Origin: Hirsutella rhossiliensis
Taxonomy: Eukaryota > Ascomycota > Sordariomycetes > Hypocreales > Ophiocordycipitaceae
DNA: 64,000 nucleotides
Direction: 5' to 3'
Assembly: GCF_020360975.1 (NCBI RefSeq)
Contig: NW_025408672.1
Coordinates: forward strand, 3,410,001 to 3,474,000
How positions within the stretch are numbered: the stretch's first letter is position 1; each line of letters starts with the position of its first letter. Shown piece by piece: positions 32,085 through 41,739 of the stretch. Position numbers and translations under genes: made by a program. The notes beneath the pieces were generated by a model that saw nothing but the letters and a program-made list of their open reading frames with translations, did no database searches and was not told the DNA's origin.

Positions 32085-33120
32085 TTGGTGCGCCTTGCCC
32101 TGGAAGATGACCATCGCCGGCAAAGCCCAACCTTGGCAATTGATAGACTCAATCACCGTAACCCATTCTCGATTTCCTGGCTGCGTGACCATAGGCCGAC
32201 CTCGCCGGTCAGACCGAGTAAGGACTATCGCACGGAGGATGAGCAAGTGGGCATAAAGATCAGGGACTGGAAGACTCTTGATTGCTATCTAAGGTGGGAA
32301 AGAGGCGAGATCTTTATAGACTGCCTGAATATGAGAATGGAAGGGAATGGTAGTGAATGGAAGCATCTGATCAGATCATCTGGAAGCCACTGATGCGTTG
32401 ATGATGCCTCCTAGAAGTTTCTGTGGGGAAATGTGGAAACGGACTGTGCGAATAGGGGGTCAGACTGTTGGAGGCTGATATCCTATGTGTGACAAGGACT
32501 CTTGCCGTCGCAATGACTCCCATTTGAAACCCCGTCTCATCGAAGTTGTAGACATTCTCGTCAAGAATCCCCCATTTCTGCTTCGCCATTGCCACTCGAT
32601 CGTACCGTTCTTGGATCGTCTTCGGATCTTCGCATTTGGCGCGTTGGTAATCATATCGACGAGAGTATTTCGCCTTGATTTCGTTGTGGCGGCCAACGAA
32701 CTTCCGCACCCAATCTCGCCGACAGTTTCTTGGCCGCGCTTCAGAGAGCAACAAGTTGGCCATGCGGCGAGTGTAGACCACTGTCGGCGGCATTCCTCGC
32801 TCGTCCATCGACAATACCCATTGTACGAGGGCGGTCTCTTCCGTCGCCGTCAACTTCTGGCTGTTCATCTGCGCATCGCGTCGGGGGCGGGCACCTCGCA
32901 GTCGACCAGATACTGTCGACTGAGGGACATCATATGCCGTTGCGGCCTTGTGGGTACTGTCAAATTGGCCTTGCTGATAGGCCTTGACGGCGAGCAGGAC
33001 CCGTTCTTCGCGTGGAATCGATTGGTCTCGAATTTCCGTCATCGTGCTCGGCTTGTGAAGTGCGGGTCGCGTTGGTGGGGAATTTTTGAGCGGGTAGGGG
33101 GTGTGACCGGGCCTGAGCAC
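32085..33120 (-). pseudogene. pogo 4 transposase fragment
   Basis: The minus frame from about 33040 has a psq-type helix-turn-helix ('HKAATAYDVPQSTVSGRLRG'). A CENP-B/Tc5-type DNA-binding domain follows ('LTATEETALVQWVLSMDERGMPP'). Then comes the start of the catalytic core, 'NVYNFDETGFQMGV', at about 32550-32510. After a 257-bp insertion the core resumes at 32236 with 'QPGNREWVTVIESINCQGWALPAMVIFQGKAHQV', and it is cut off at about 32085. The second and third acidic catalytic residues are therefore missing. A 3' part was lost to the neighbouring GC-rich segment. Confidence 0.8.
32237..32493. repeat. 257-bp insertion in pogo 4 with 7-bp direct flanks AAGGACT
   Basis: AAGGACT occurs at 32230-32236 and again at 32494-32500, and the pogo coding similarity is continuous if everything between one copy and the other is removed. 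The insert has no coding potential and no obvious terminal inverted repeat. A 7-8 bp duplication suits a hAT-like or other non-autonomous element. Confidence 0.5.
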
Positions 33121-33199
33121 TGCTGAGGTAAGTTTTTACCGGTCAGTTACGACAGGAGCTGAAGGCTGACGTGGCCGGTGGGGTAGTGGCAAGGAAGGT

Positions 33200-33206
33200 T
33201 ATAAAA
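33200..33206 (+). promoter_or_regulatory. TATA box and CT-rich leader of the zinc-finger gene
   Basis: TATAAAA lies 176 bases before the ATG at 33382. The DNA between becomes very rich in C and T close to the start, a common feature of filamentous ascomycete promoters. Confidence 0.4.
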
Positions 33207-33381
33207 GGACCATCTGATCATATGGAAAGGGCAGGAGAGAGACACATGAATTAATTGATCCCGGAGAAGCCCCTACTATTCTTGAGGCCACCTTTCATAC
33301 CCCTTTGCCCCACTCTCTTCGCGAGACGTCCCCCCCGCCCGCCTCCTTCCGGCGCCCCCTTCCGGCGCCCCGGCCGCCACG

Positions 33382-34328
33382 ATGCCGCCCAACGCGTACT
33401 TTGAGTGTGGCACCTGCGACAAAGCCTTCCCCGCCGGATTGCGAGCTCGCGACAAGCACTGCCGCTCGACAGGCCACTCGCCCCCGAACCTAGAGTGCGA
33501 CACATGCCACCGTTGGTTCTGGTCCGAACGCGCCCGCCAGCAGCACATGGACGCTCTCGACCACCGCGTATTCTCCTGCTCCGTGTGCTCCGAGACGTGG
33601 CCTTCGCAGGATGCATGCACCGAGCATGAGCATGACGACCACCTCTACTGCGCCGACTGCGATCGCTACTTTCAGTCTGACAACAACCTCAGGATGGTGG
33701 GTCTCCCCTTGCTCTCCCCACTTCCCGTGCGTCGATTTGACCGGCTTCTGCAGCACCTCAACTCACGCGTCCACAGGGGCCTGACCGTCCTCTGCCCCTT
33801 TTGCTCTCGCCTCTTCTCCACCGCCACCGGCTTGACCCATCATCTCGAGACGGCCTCGTGCCCCAAGGCCCCGCAGCTCAACCGCGACGAGCTGTTCCGT
33901 ATCGTCCGCTCCAAGGACCCCGGCGGCATCATCTCCAAGAACCTCCTCGAGTGGACCAGCTCCTACGAGTACGAGGTAGACTCGGGCTCGTGGAACGGCC
34001 GTGGCTACGAGTGTTTCATCTGCGGCCGCGTCTTTGGCCGTCTGTCGAGTCTCGAGCAGCACCTCAACTCGCCCATCCGTAAGCCCCTGCTTTTTCCGAG
34101 CCACTTCTCACGTCTTGCTGCCCGTTTTTCCACTAATTCGAAACCGCCATACCTCTAGACCAGCAGGAGCTCTACCATTGCCCCAACACCTCGTGTTGCA
34201 TGAACTTCAAGACCCTGGCCGGAATCATCAACCACCTCGAGAGCGAGTCCTGCCGCTTCATCAAGTTCGAGCGCGTGCAGCGCAGCGTCAACAACTTTGT
34301 CAGCAGCAACCGTCTCCTTTCCTTTTGA
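33382..34328 (+). CDS. C2H2 zinc-finger protein (269 aa), intact
   Basis: Three exons fit: 33382-33696, 33754-34078 and 34159-34328. The introns are 57 and 80 nt with GTGGGT...TGCAG and GTAAGC...CTCTAG. Without the first, in-phase, intron a finger would be broken: its removal joins 'DNNLRM' to 'HLNSRVHRG' to give a proper C2H2 finger. Removing the second adds 'CPNTSCCMNFKTLAGIINHLESESC'. The protein has about five C2H2 and two C2HC-type fingers in series and little else. It resembles a conserved family of small multi-finger proteins of filamentous fungi with presumed nucleic-acid binding. The product is 269 residues, with no lesion despite pogo remnants 260 bases on either side. Function beyond binding is unknown. 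Confidence 0.8.
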
Positions 34329-34584
34329 TCGGAGGCCCGACCCTGAATTCACCGTCGTGTCACCAATGCGGCACGTTGGAAAAATATGTGTGATACCCAA
34401 GGAGGTGGTAACAGGCCTCTACAGCCGAAAGTTGTCGCTCGGAGAAGATCTTATTTGCCGCTCTGATCAGGAACTGACGGCAAAACTGCCTACTGCCTGT
34501 GTCGTCGCGCAGGGCGAGATCTGGTGCGCAACACTTCGGACCACTAGCTCCGCGAAGTTGCCGGGCAACCAGTCACGGTATTAT

Positions 34585-35060
34585 GTCTGGCTTTGGTGAG
34601 TTTTTGACTTGCCTTTCATTATTCTAACTAAACAAAATCTTTTTGCCAGGTTTGGATAGTCTTGCGGTTGGGAGTGCAGGCCCGAAACGGAAGGCCCTTC
34701 TGAAAGGACCACGGTCCCGCAACTGGACGTCATTTATTGAGGTTATCACTGCGGACGGCCATGCCCTTACTCCTGGCATTATTTTCAAGTGCAAAGAACC
34801 CCAGAAGTAGTGGTTCTTGCAAGAATTCGGCAAAATGGCCGACTGGCATTACATAACACCGCCCAATGGAATCATGGATGGACGGATAACCATATTGCAA
34901 CCATATTGCGCTTGAGTGGCTTGAGAGGGTCTATCCTGCAGAAATGCGACCAACCTGAATCTTTGCAAAGTGCTCCTCTTGTTGAGGGCCCTGTGTGGTG
35001 ATGGGGGTTTCACGATTTGATTCCAGTCACCTGGATGTCCTTTGTCAAAATCATCACCTT
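34585..35060 (+). pseudogene. pogo 5 transposase fragment
   Basis: From 34655 the frame reads 'LAVGSAGPKRKALLKGPRSRNW', 'TSFIEVITADGHALTPGIIFK' and 'EPQKQWFLQEFGKMADWHYIT', a pogo catalytic-core segment. It is preceded by a likely 54-nt intron at 34596-34649 with a CTAAC branch site and CCAG end. Further shifted frames give the strand before the second Asp and then 'SHLDVLCQNHH' near 35020-35055. There it runs into the end of the PIF1 helicase frame on the other strand. The N-terminal DNA-binding part and the C-terminus are missing. Confidence 0.65.
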
Positions 35061-37015
35061 TCAGAGTCTTCCCCCAGCACCTCGGGCCCAAACTTGTCCC
35101 GCATAAACTGCTGCACATGGGGGTTGCCACCGCGCCCTACATTCAACCCCTCTGGACGCCCCTCGACCCTGAGACCATGAAGACTTGTCGCCCGCGACAA
35201 AGCGACATAGACCTGCCCTTCCTCAAAAGCTCTCGTTAGGTCGACTATGACGCGATCCAGCGTCATGCCCTGACTCTTGTGGATGCTCATGGCCCAGGCG
35301 GCTACAAGAGGGATTTGCGTGCGGTGCAAGAGAGAAAAGGGTTCCTGGTCGCCGACGGCGTTGACGACACATTCGGCATAAATAGTCCGCTTCATGCCAT
35401 TGTGGAAAAGCACCCGAGGCCAGACGCGGTTGTTTTGGCTGTTTATGAAGCGTTGTACTTGTTCTTCCTTAAGCGCCACATAGTCTCCTCGGGCAACGAG
35501 ACCGTCTCCAGGCGTCATATAATAATTGCATGCGCCCCTGCGTGACTTGGGTTTGGGAATTGTTGTAGGATCGTAATTTTCGAACCCGCAAATGATGCCC
35601 TGACTTCCATTGCAAAGCCCGCCTGGAAGGTCGAGATTGACTTGCAGCACCACGAGCATGCCTGCTCTTAGCTCTACTTGTCGCTCGAGGCGATGGTCCC
35701 TGAGAGCGACCAAGGAGCCGTCCGAGAAGCGGTCATTGCAGTAGTTCAAATAAGGGTGTCCGACCTTGTTCCACATGAAATCGTCCAAGGTGCGATATTT
35801 GACAATGGGGGTCTTGAGTTTGTTAAATCTTTCTGAATTAATCTTGGCCACCTCATTTCTTGTGGACAAGAGCCGTGTAGCGTTGGTGACGTTGCATGGA
35901 TGGTTCATCAGGGTTACAATCTCGTCTGGCGAAAAAGACACCCCAAGTCGACGTTTCTGAAGCATCTTTAAGAAGTGTTTATCGTTCTGCCGATGAATTT
36001 GTGTCAAGTGCACGTGCGTAAAGTCACATTGACCCCATGCATCACTCATGAAAGCCCACTTTTCATGCTCGTGGAATGGCCCATGATTCTCGTCGGCTGG
36101 GCAATTGAATTCAGTTTTGCTTGCATCGGCTTCCATCTCGTGCCCGCACTCGATGCAATGCTGGAAAGGCTTCACCGGGGGGAGTTGGCAGAAGTCGCCG
36201 GTGACAACGACCTGGACTCCACCGAATGCAGGCGGATCATCGTCTTTCCAGCGCCTCACCTCCTTCATGCAAACATTAATGCGCTGCAGGTGATGATTCT
36301 CGACCATGCTGATCTCATCGATGATGAGTACATCGGTGTGCCTGAGACGCTGCCGGACATGCTTTCGGAAGGCCAGAGTCTTGAGTTTATCTAACGGAAG
36401 CTTATGATGGTCGGGCGTCCATCCCATATAGGACCACGTCGACACACCATTGACCTGAAGGGCGGCTCGGCCGGTGGGAGCCAAGACGTCGACGACCATG
36501 CCCATGGCCCGGAGTCTCTTTAGAGCAGCCTTCAACACCGTCGACTTGCCACAACCTGCCGAGCCCGTGTAGAAGACGTTACGACCGCTGGCAATCAGGT
36601 CGACCAGATTCTGCTGCTCCTTGCATAGCTTGGGTTCGCCGTCATCAACAAGTCGTTCCGGCCGGGGGGTGGTTTCTTGTTGGTTCGCGTGAGACTCGAC
36701 AGGTAGGGGGGCCTCGGCCAACGTTGGACTCGGTCGCTGCGAGTCGACGTCTTGACCACTCAACAGAGCTGCATCAAGCGGACCAGAAGAGTCGATCACG
36801 TCCCAGTCGCAGTCATCAGTATCCGAGTCGGACGTGGTATGGCGGAACCGCGACGGCGACTGGCTGCGCAACCTTCGCTTTCCCTGACGACTCGGCTTGC
36901 GCCATGGCGACCACCTTTTGCGAGAGGACGTAGTTGCAGAGCTGACGTGCGTCAAATGGGTAGAAATGTTGTCAACAGTCGGACGCGATCGGCCGGGAGT
37001 GGTCGGGATTGGCAC
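35054..37015 (-). CDS. PIF1-type ATP-dependent DNA helicase, open frame of 653 codons
   Basis: PIF1 family helicases unwind DNA 5' to 3' using ATP; relatives serve in genome maintenance and as the motor of Helitrons. Visible motifs are Walker A 'TGSAGCGKST' near 36550, 'APTGRAA' (Ia), Walker B 'IIDEISMV', 'GDFCQLPP' (III), 'QIHRQND' (IV) and the C-terminal 'IHKSQGMTLD' and 'VALSRA' motifs (V, VI). The first 110 residues are charged and disordered. The frame has no ATG before Walker A. An in-frame TAG lies just upstream of 37015 and ends TTCTAG, so the true start is probably in an upstream exon (for example an ATG near 37132). No Rep domain is adjacent, so it is either a stand-alone helicase or an orphaned Helitron module. 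It is the longest undamaged frame in the window. Confidence 0.75.
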   Translation of the reverse strand: MPIPTTPGRSRPTVDNISTHLTHVSSATTSSRKRWSPWRKPSRQGKRRLRSQSPSRFRHTTSDSDTDDCDWDVIDSSGPLDAALLSGQDVDSQRPSPTLAEAPLPVESHANQQETTPRPERLVDDGEPKLCKEQQNLVDLIASGRNVFYTGSAGCGKSTVLKAALKRLRAMGMVVDVLAPTGRAALQVNGVSTWSYMGWTPDHHKLPLDKLKTLAFRKHVRQRLRHTDVLIIDEISMVENHHLQRINVCMKEVRRWKDDDPPAFGGVQVVVTGDFCQLPPVKPFQHCIECGHEMEADASKTEFNCPADENHGPFHEHEKWAFMSDAWGQCDFTHVHLTQIHRQNDKHFLKMLQKRRLGVSFSPDEIVTLMNHPCNVTNATRLLSTRNEVAKINSERFNKLKTPIVKYRTLDDFMWNKVGHPYLNYCNDRFSDGSLVALRDHRLERQVELRAGMLVVLQVNLDLPGGLCNGSQGIICGFENYDPTTIPKPKSRRGACNYYMTPGDGLVARGDYVALKEEQVQRFINSQNNRVWPRVLFHNGMKRTIYAECVVNAVGDQEPFSLLHRTQIPLVAAWAMSIHKSQGMTLDRVIVDLTRAFEEGQVYVALSRATSLHGLRVEGRPEGLNVGRGGNPHVQQFMRDKFGPEVLGEDSER

Positions 37016-37347
37016 CCGATGCGGTAACGTCGGCGGAGCCGCCTAGAACTGATGTCAATGGAGGAGCAGGTGATGATAACGGGAGCAGCACACACTGTGG
37101 CGCATTCCGAGCCGACGCACTCTGGTTCCATGGCTCTGGATACAAGCGAGCGTTGATGTCGTAGTAGGACGCTTCTCGTATTCTTGCCGCTTGCCCCTGA
37201 CGTCGCGTCGTGGATGTTATGTCGGCTAGCCACGGACACCTGTTATTGACGTGCTAAGCGAAAGCCCACCAATGGAGGTAGGAAAGCCGCCGGATTGAGC
37301 CCGACAGCTCGCAGCCTCGCCTTGCAAAAAGAGCTGGGTGAGACCTA

Positions 37348-37460
37348 CTAGGGGGGCCTAAAAGTCGGCCAAATCCCCGTCCCCGATCCTCAGGGACGGG
37401 GGGGCCACTGACCGGGAAAAAGGACGCTGACACGGAAAAGAAATCAAGGTACATAGAAAT
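37348..37460 (+). repeat. pogo 3 terminal repeat with hairpin
   Basis: Starts CTAGGGGGGCC after TA (37346-37347). It aligns over about 110 bp, in the same orientation, with the terminal repeat at 45663. It encloses a perfect 9-bp stem CCCCGTCCC/GGGACGGGG (37375-37383 with 37393-37401) and a 9-base loop. Confidence 0.7.
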
Positions 37461-37636
37461 GTACCTTAGTGCACGCAAAACTGAAGCTTCCATTCTTAAC
37501 AGCATATCCTTGATTATTCAATATCATCTCCGCACTTCCGTTAGATAAGCTATGCAACAAAACCATATACGATGACGAAGATGATGAGAATGGCTAGCAA
37601 ACGGATTGGAGCTGCAATTTCGACGAGATTTTCGCT

Positions 37637-38225
37637 ATGGCCTCCTCAAGCTCTGAACCTACTGCTATGCAAAAATGGATTAATTCTGAGACGAATAAAC
37701 CCAATTTCGCGCGGCATGGTCAAGAGAATCTCGAAGCTCGCACTGTCGCGGCATCGGAGCTCTTTGTCGAAGGTTTTTACCGTACGATGAAGGCAGCCTC
37801 TGATGCATTGGGCGTGCCGTACAAGCGCCTGAGATCACGCATTCAAGGGCATCATCCAGTTTCTGAGAATGGCGGGAACGCTACGCTACTGGGGTCGGAA
37901 GAAGAGCAAGAAGTGCTTTGCTGGGCACATCGCCGCATCGCTCAGGGGCACCATATCCAGGGGCGCGCCCTTCAACAACACGCCAACGCCATTCTGAAGG
38001 CAAAAGGCAGGAGGCACGGCATCACAGAAATGGGCCCAGCGTTTCATGAAGCGATGGGGACGGTATTTCCATCGCCGGAAAGCAGCTTCACGAGACGTTA
38101 AGCGAAAGGCGATGCAAGACCGAGCTTGTGTCGAGGCATTCTTCCAAGACTGGCCGAATTTCATCACGAGGCACGATATCCGGCGCGAAAATATCTGGAA
38201 TTTTGACGAGACGGGCTTCATCAAT
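37637..38225 (+). pseudogene. pogo 3 transposase, N-terminal half
   Basis: The frame from 37637 has a psq-type helix-turn-helix ('SDALGVPYKRLRSRIQGHHP') and a CENP-B-type domain ('LLGSEEEQEVLCWAHRRIAQGHHI'). After a frame change near 38050 it reads 'RRENIWNFDETGFI', the first catalytic Asp, at about 38190-38222. Immediately afterwards the sequence becomes antisense piggyBac coding DNA. Its left terminal repeat lies 290 bases upstream (37348). The right half is gone. Confidence 0.8.
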
Positions 38226-39574
38226 AGACGGCACAAATAGCTCTTTGACAGGCTCATCACCAAATTCATGCTGTATTGGGCGTGCTCGGGGCTGTGTTGT
38301 TGTCGGGCGCCGGCGTATTCGCTGTTCGAATTCCTCGCCTGAATAGACTGTTGAGAGGAAAAGCACAAGGGCATTATCCTTCCATGCGAATTGGTTGACC
38401 TGAAAGAAGAAGAAGACAAATTAGTAAGGGAATTACTAGGGCCTGTCTCGTGAACCTCTTACCTGACCATCAGGAGTAGGCGCAGTCTTCAGCGTGCCCC
38501 AAGGCCAACAGTCACCCTTTGTGTCAGCTTTCTTCGCCTCCACAAAGGGCTGGTAGAAGCCACAGTTGACTCGGGCTGTGCCTGTGGCCCCAAATCCCTA
38601 GCTGACGAAGAGCGTTGAGAAGGTTCGGCGAGGAAAAGAGGTTATCGAAGAAGACATGGTATGTCTGTTCTGGCAGCTGCTTGACTAGGGAAACAACGAC
38701 GCCCTGGGTCGGGTTGAGAGAAATGCCGCTCTCTGCCGTGCCTGTGGCCCTCTTCCTTTCTTCCCAGCAGCCGGGCCAAGGGCGTTGGAAGGTTGGTGCC
38801 AGAACCACCGAAGGAAATAGCCTGCTTAGCCACAACCCACACTTTAAAGCCTGTGGGTGTGGGTTTATTCTTGACAGTGACTGTCTGCTTTGATCTTCCT
38901 GTATAGCCGACGATGCACTCATCCACAGCCAAACAAGTGCCTAGCTGACAGAGGGCAAGAGACGCCTGCTGTATGTGTTCAGCCCACTCATTGACCTGTG
39001 CGTAGGGCGTTGGGAGCCCGCAAGAGATGCTATTCGGGTCGCCAATTCGAATGTGCCGTTGTAGAAGTTGGTATCGGTTAAATGACATGAATTGAAGGAT
39101 TGGGTGTGTAGGGACCATTGAGTCAATTATAGAGGTCTTCCAATGGTCTCGAACTCTTGTTTCCCTATGTAAGCCCATATAAATTAAAGTAGCAATCCAA
39201 ATAAAGACCTCTGCAAGAGATGTCTCTGTCCAGCTATTCTCTCTTGAATACTTCTTCCTTGGACCCTCTGGGCCTGGCCTTGGACCGTTATTGGTGTACC
39301 CGACCCAGCCCTTAACTAGGGATTCGGGTAGGAATTGCTGGAAAAGTAACAGCGGCGTTGGTGGCAGCTGTTGGGGCTGTGGCTCGCGCTCAGGGACGTG
39401 AAAAGGGACGAATTCGGGGCCCCGTTCGGGCTCGGGGTCAAATTGGGGGCGGACTGTGCTGTCAATTGGCTGCTCGCGCTGACAGTGGTCGAGCCGCACA
39501 TATAGGGTCTGTTCGAAGCTATTCACAGCAGGAATAGCTGCCTGCGAAGCTTGTGGATCTTGTTGCGAAGCCAT
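38226..39574 (-). pseudogene. piggyBac-type (DDE_Tnp_1_7) transposase
   Basis: The ATG at 39574 opens a frame with a Pro/Gln-rich N-terminus and then the DDE_Tnp_1_7 core. This includes 'YSRENSWTETSLAEVFIWIATLIYMGLHRE', 'SIIDSMVPTHPILQFMSFNRYQLLQRHI' and 'LAVDECIVGYTGRSKQTVTVKNKPTPTGFKVWVVA', which carries the first catalytic Asp. Frame changes lie near 38820 and 38640. A likely 63-nt intron at 38462-38400 (GTAAGAGG...TTTCAG) separates 'KTAPTPDGQ' from 'VNQFAWKDNALVLFLSTV'. The frame ends inside the C-terminal domain at about 38226, where pogo 3 begins, so the element is truncated. No TTAA-flanked end was found. Confidence 0.8.
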
Positions 39575-39636
39575 AGAGCTTAATTTGAATGCGCTGCTAG
39601 CAAAATTGACTGGTGAAGGTTTTGCTGATGCTGCTA

Positions 39637-41006
39637 CAGTCGGGTGACAAAAGTTCCGGTCAATCCGGCCCACCCACCACAACGCCGCATCAGAGCCCTC
39701 TTTTCAACAGCACATTACTTTGCCAAATGAAGGTCAATTATGAAGCCGAAGATATAAATATATAGAGAATTGAGTGGAGATTATTGTTGTTTCGGCTAGT
39801 ATTTGGTATACCAGCCACGTGCAGCCACAACAGCTTGAAGGCGCCGAGGCATTGATTCTATTAGGTGATTGAGGTATCCTCTTCAAGGTCTTCCCACGCT
39901 CCAACCGCTGCAAAACAGAGCTTCTGCTTGGAGCTATAGTTCTTTGGAAGGTCTGAGAGCTCAGGGTGAGTCTCCATAATGCTCTCTTTAAGCAGCTTCC
40001 ATACGTTTTCTATGGGGTTTAGGTCAGGTGAATATGGCGGCCAGTCGACCAAATCTACCCTGTTTTCTTCGACCCAGCAGCCAAGCCACGCCTGCACAAT
40101 GGCCGCCGTATGTGTTGAGGCGTTATCTTGGGCGAATGTATAGCCTGGCTCTGCAATTGTAGGTAGGCTTTCTTGTAAGGTCTCGAGCACACGGCGTGCA
40201 GTAACGCCACCACGGGCTGAGTCGGGGTCTCCTAGCATTGGTGTAAGAGAAGTCCGCCGATTAAAGGAGAAGCCGCCCCAAAACATCTGGGAATGTCGAG
40301 TAGGTTTTCCTCTTGCTTGTACGTTTTTCGGATTTAATCTATCCCCTTTTTGCAATTAGGAGGATTTTTGAAGTAAGGGTATTAAGACGTACTGAATTGC
40401 AAAACCCACTTCTGTCTCTCGCCGTCCCCACGAGCGATTGACGTCTCATCAGAGAAAATCCATGTATGCCAAAAGGAAGCTGGCTTTTGATGGTATTGTA
40501 GTGCAAATTGTAGCCTCTTTGCAGCATGTTCTTCTGTTAATTTTGGACGTCGAAGAGCGCGTACATGTTGTATGCCATGGTGTCGAAGGTACCGTGTTAA
40601 AGTACGTGTAGAACACTCTAGAGAAGCCTCACGAAGAAGCTGAGCATTCGAGATGAAAGGGTCTTTCGCGATGCATCGAAAGATATATCTTTTATGGGTG
40701 TCATTGAGCTTTGAGGGTCTCCCAGAGCGCGGCAAAGATTTCGCACTCGACTGTGTCCTGTAACGCCTGACGATTCCGTAGACAGCTCTAGGAGAAACGT
40801 CCTCTTTGACGCCGACGAGGGCAGCTGAGAAGCCGCAATCAAAGAGGGTCACAATCTTCGTCCTCTTATGAGGGCTCCAGTGTTTTGGGCGTAATTGGGC
40901 TCATTTTGAAGGCATGATGGTGATTTGAAGAGGAAGGGTTGGAATGTGGGAGACGCGCGTACGCGACGCGCTAGCGTCATTGACCGGAACTTTTGTCCCC
41001 CCACTG
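39637..41006 (-). mobile_element. Tc1-type transposon (1370 bp) with TA target duplication
   Basis: The left end CAGTCGGGTGACAAAAG at 39637 and the right end, inverted CAGTGGGGGGACAAAAG, at 41006 share about 28 bp (common part ACAAAAGTTCCGGTCAAT). TA lies directly outside at 39635-39636 and 41007-41008. The size and the single transposase gene fit the Tc1 family. The right end sits next to a copy of the dispersed repeat at 41016. Confidence 0.9.
39861..40852 (-). pseudogene. Tc1 transposase, DD34E type, one frameshift
   Basis: The frame 40852-40382 carries the paired helix-turn-helix DNA-binding region ('SPRAVYGIVRRYR' and 'NAQLLREASLECSTRTLTRYLRHHG') and the first catalytic Asp in 'IFSDETS'. 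The frame 40355-39861 carries the second Asp in 'FAQDNASTH' and the Glu in 'PPYSPDLNPIENVW' 34 residues further. Length (about 330 residues) is normal. The lesion lies around 40360-40385, between the first and second acidic residues. Apart from this the element is complete, so it was active fairly recently. Confidence 0.85.
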
Positions 41007-41015
41007 TAGCCCCTG

Positions 41016-41078
41016 ACATGTAGCTACGTATTGTGGGTCTCGTGACCTAGGGGAGGTCTTCGGGCACCCAAAGGGATA
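41016..41078. repeat. Dispersed repeat, second copy of the 13076 arm
   Basis: ACATGTAGCTACGTATTGTGG and the following 40 bases, ending ACCCAAAGGGATAC, match the reverse complement of 13075-13137. It lies just outside the TA of the Tc1 element. Confidence 0.5.
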
Positions 41079-41328
41079 CATCAGGCAACATATATACACA
41101 TCCTACTATCAGACTTGTCGTGACCCGAACGATTCGATTAAGACGTGGTACCTAAACTTAAGGATCAAGCCCAAGGCTCCAGGCAAGAAATCATAGAAAT
41201 CTTCAAAGTACCATAACGCGGTTATGGTAACAAACAAGCCCACGCACAGCTTATGAAAACAGGACGAAGCAGGTCCTGTCAATCATCTGTTAAGGCCGGC
41301 CCAGCCCACAAGGGCGAATGTCCACCAC

Positions 41329-41633
41329 TTAGATGCAGCATCTCTGGCCGCTTCGACAGGGGCGAGGGTTGTCATAAAAGACTGGCCTAAAGCCACGAGG
41401 ACAATTGCGGCCACGCGCAACACATCTGACACCCCGGGAGCCCGCCTGGTCTCCACAAGATATCGCCGAGCCGCCTGAGTGCTGTTGTTAGTTGAGAGAA
41501 AGACCGATGTTATGAACGAGACAAACCGCAGACGGAAAGGCTGGAGATGATTAGTGACAAATAATAGTGACAAAGTCGTTTGAGGCGAATGGATTGCTCA
41601 CCCGAGAATGGTCAATACGATAGTGAACTTCAT
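41329..41633 (-). CDS. Small secreted cationic six-cysteine peptide (63 aa), defensin-like spacing
   Basis: Exons 41633-41602, 41540-41527 (only 14 nt) and 41474-41329 join in frame through two introns of 61 and 52 nt. Both have GT...AG ends and TAAT/CTAAC branch sites, and the total is exactly 64 codons with a TAA stop. The product opens with a signal peptide ending in a Gly-Ser-Ala cleavage-like site. The mature part of about 44 residues has six cysteines spaced C-x10-C-x6-C-x14-C-x5-CC, nine arginines, no lysine and two acidic residues. That spacing and the C-terminal CC recall beta- or big-defensins and other disulfide-rich peptides, but I know no fungal family with it. The role (antimicrobial, effector or other) is unknown. 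An alternative unspliced frame at 41573-41283 overlaps but lacks a signal peptide. Confidence 0.6.
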
Positions 41634-41728
41634 ATTGAACCTTGATACTTCAATCTTTGCAATATTGTCGGCGAGAGGTTGTGGCAATCGATCCTGTTTG
41701 GTATCCAGTTCCGCTGCGAGGACCTGGC

Positions 41729-41736
41729 TTTATATA
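41729..41736 (-). promoter_or_regulatory. TATA box of the cysteine-rich peptide gene
   Basis: TATATAAA on the minus strand, 96 bases before the ATG at 41633. Position and sequence are good for a fungal TATA element. Confidence 0.45.
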
Positions 41737-41739
41737 TTC

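Noticed and set aside
32485..33126. Plus-strand frame of 213 codons
   Set aside because: Antisense to the pogo 4 transposase, which has clear domain motifs.
41283..41573. Unspliced minus frame of 96 codons with one hydrophobic stretch
   Set aside because: It begins without an ATG in good context, has no signal peptide and overlaps the spliced six-cysteine peptide, whose splice sites, branch sites and signal peptide agree.
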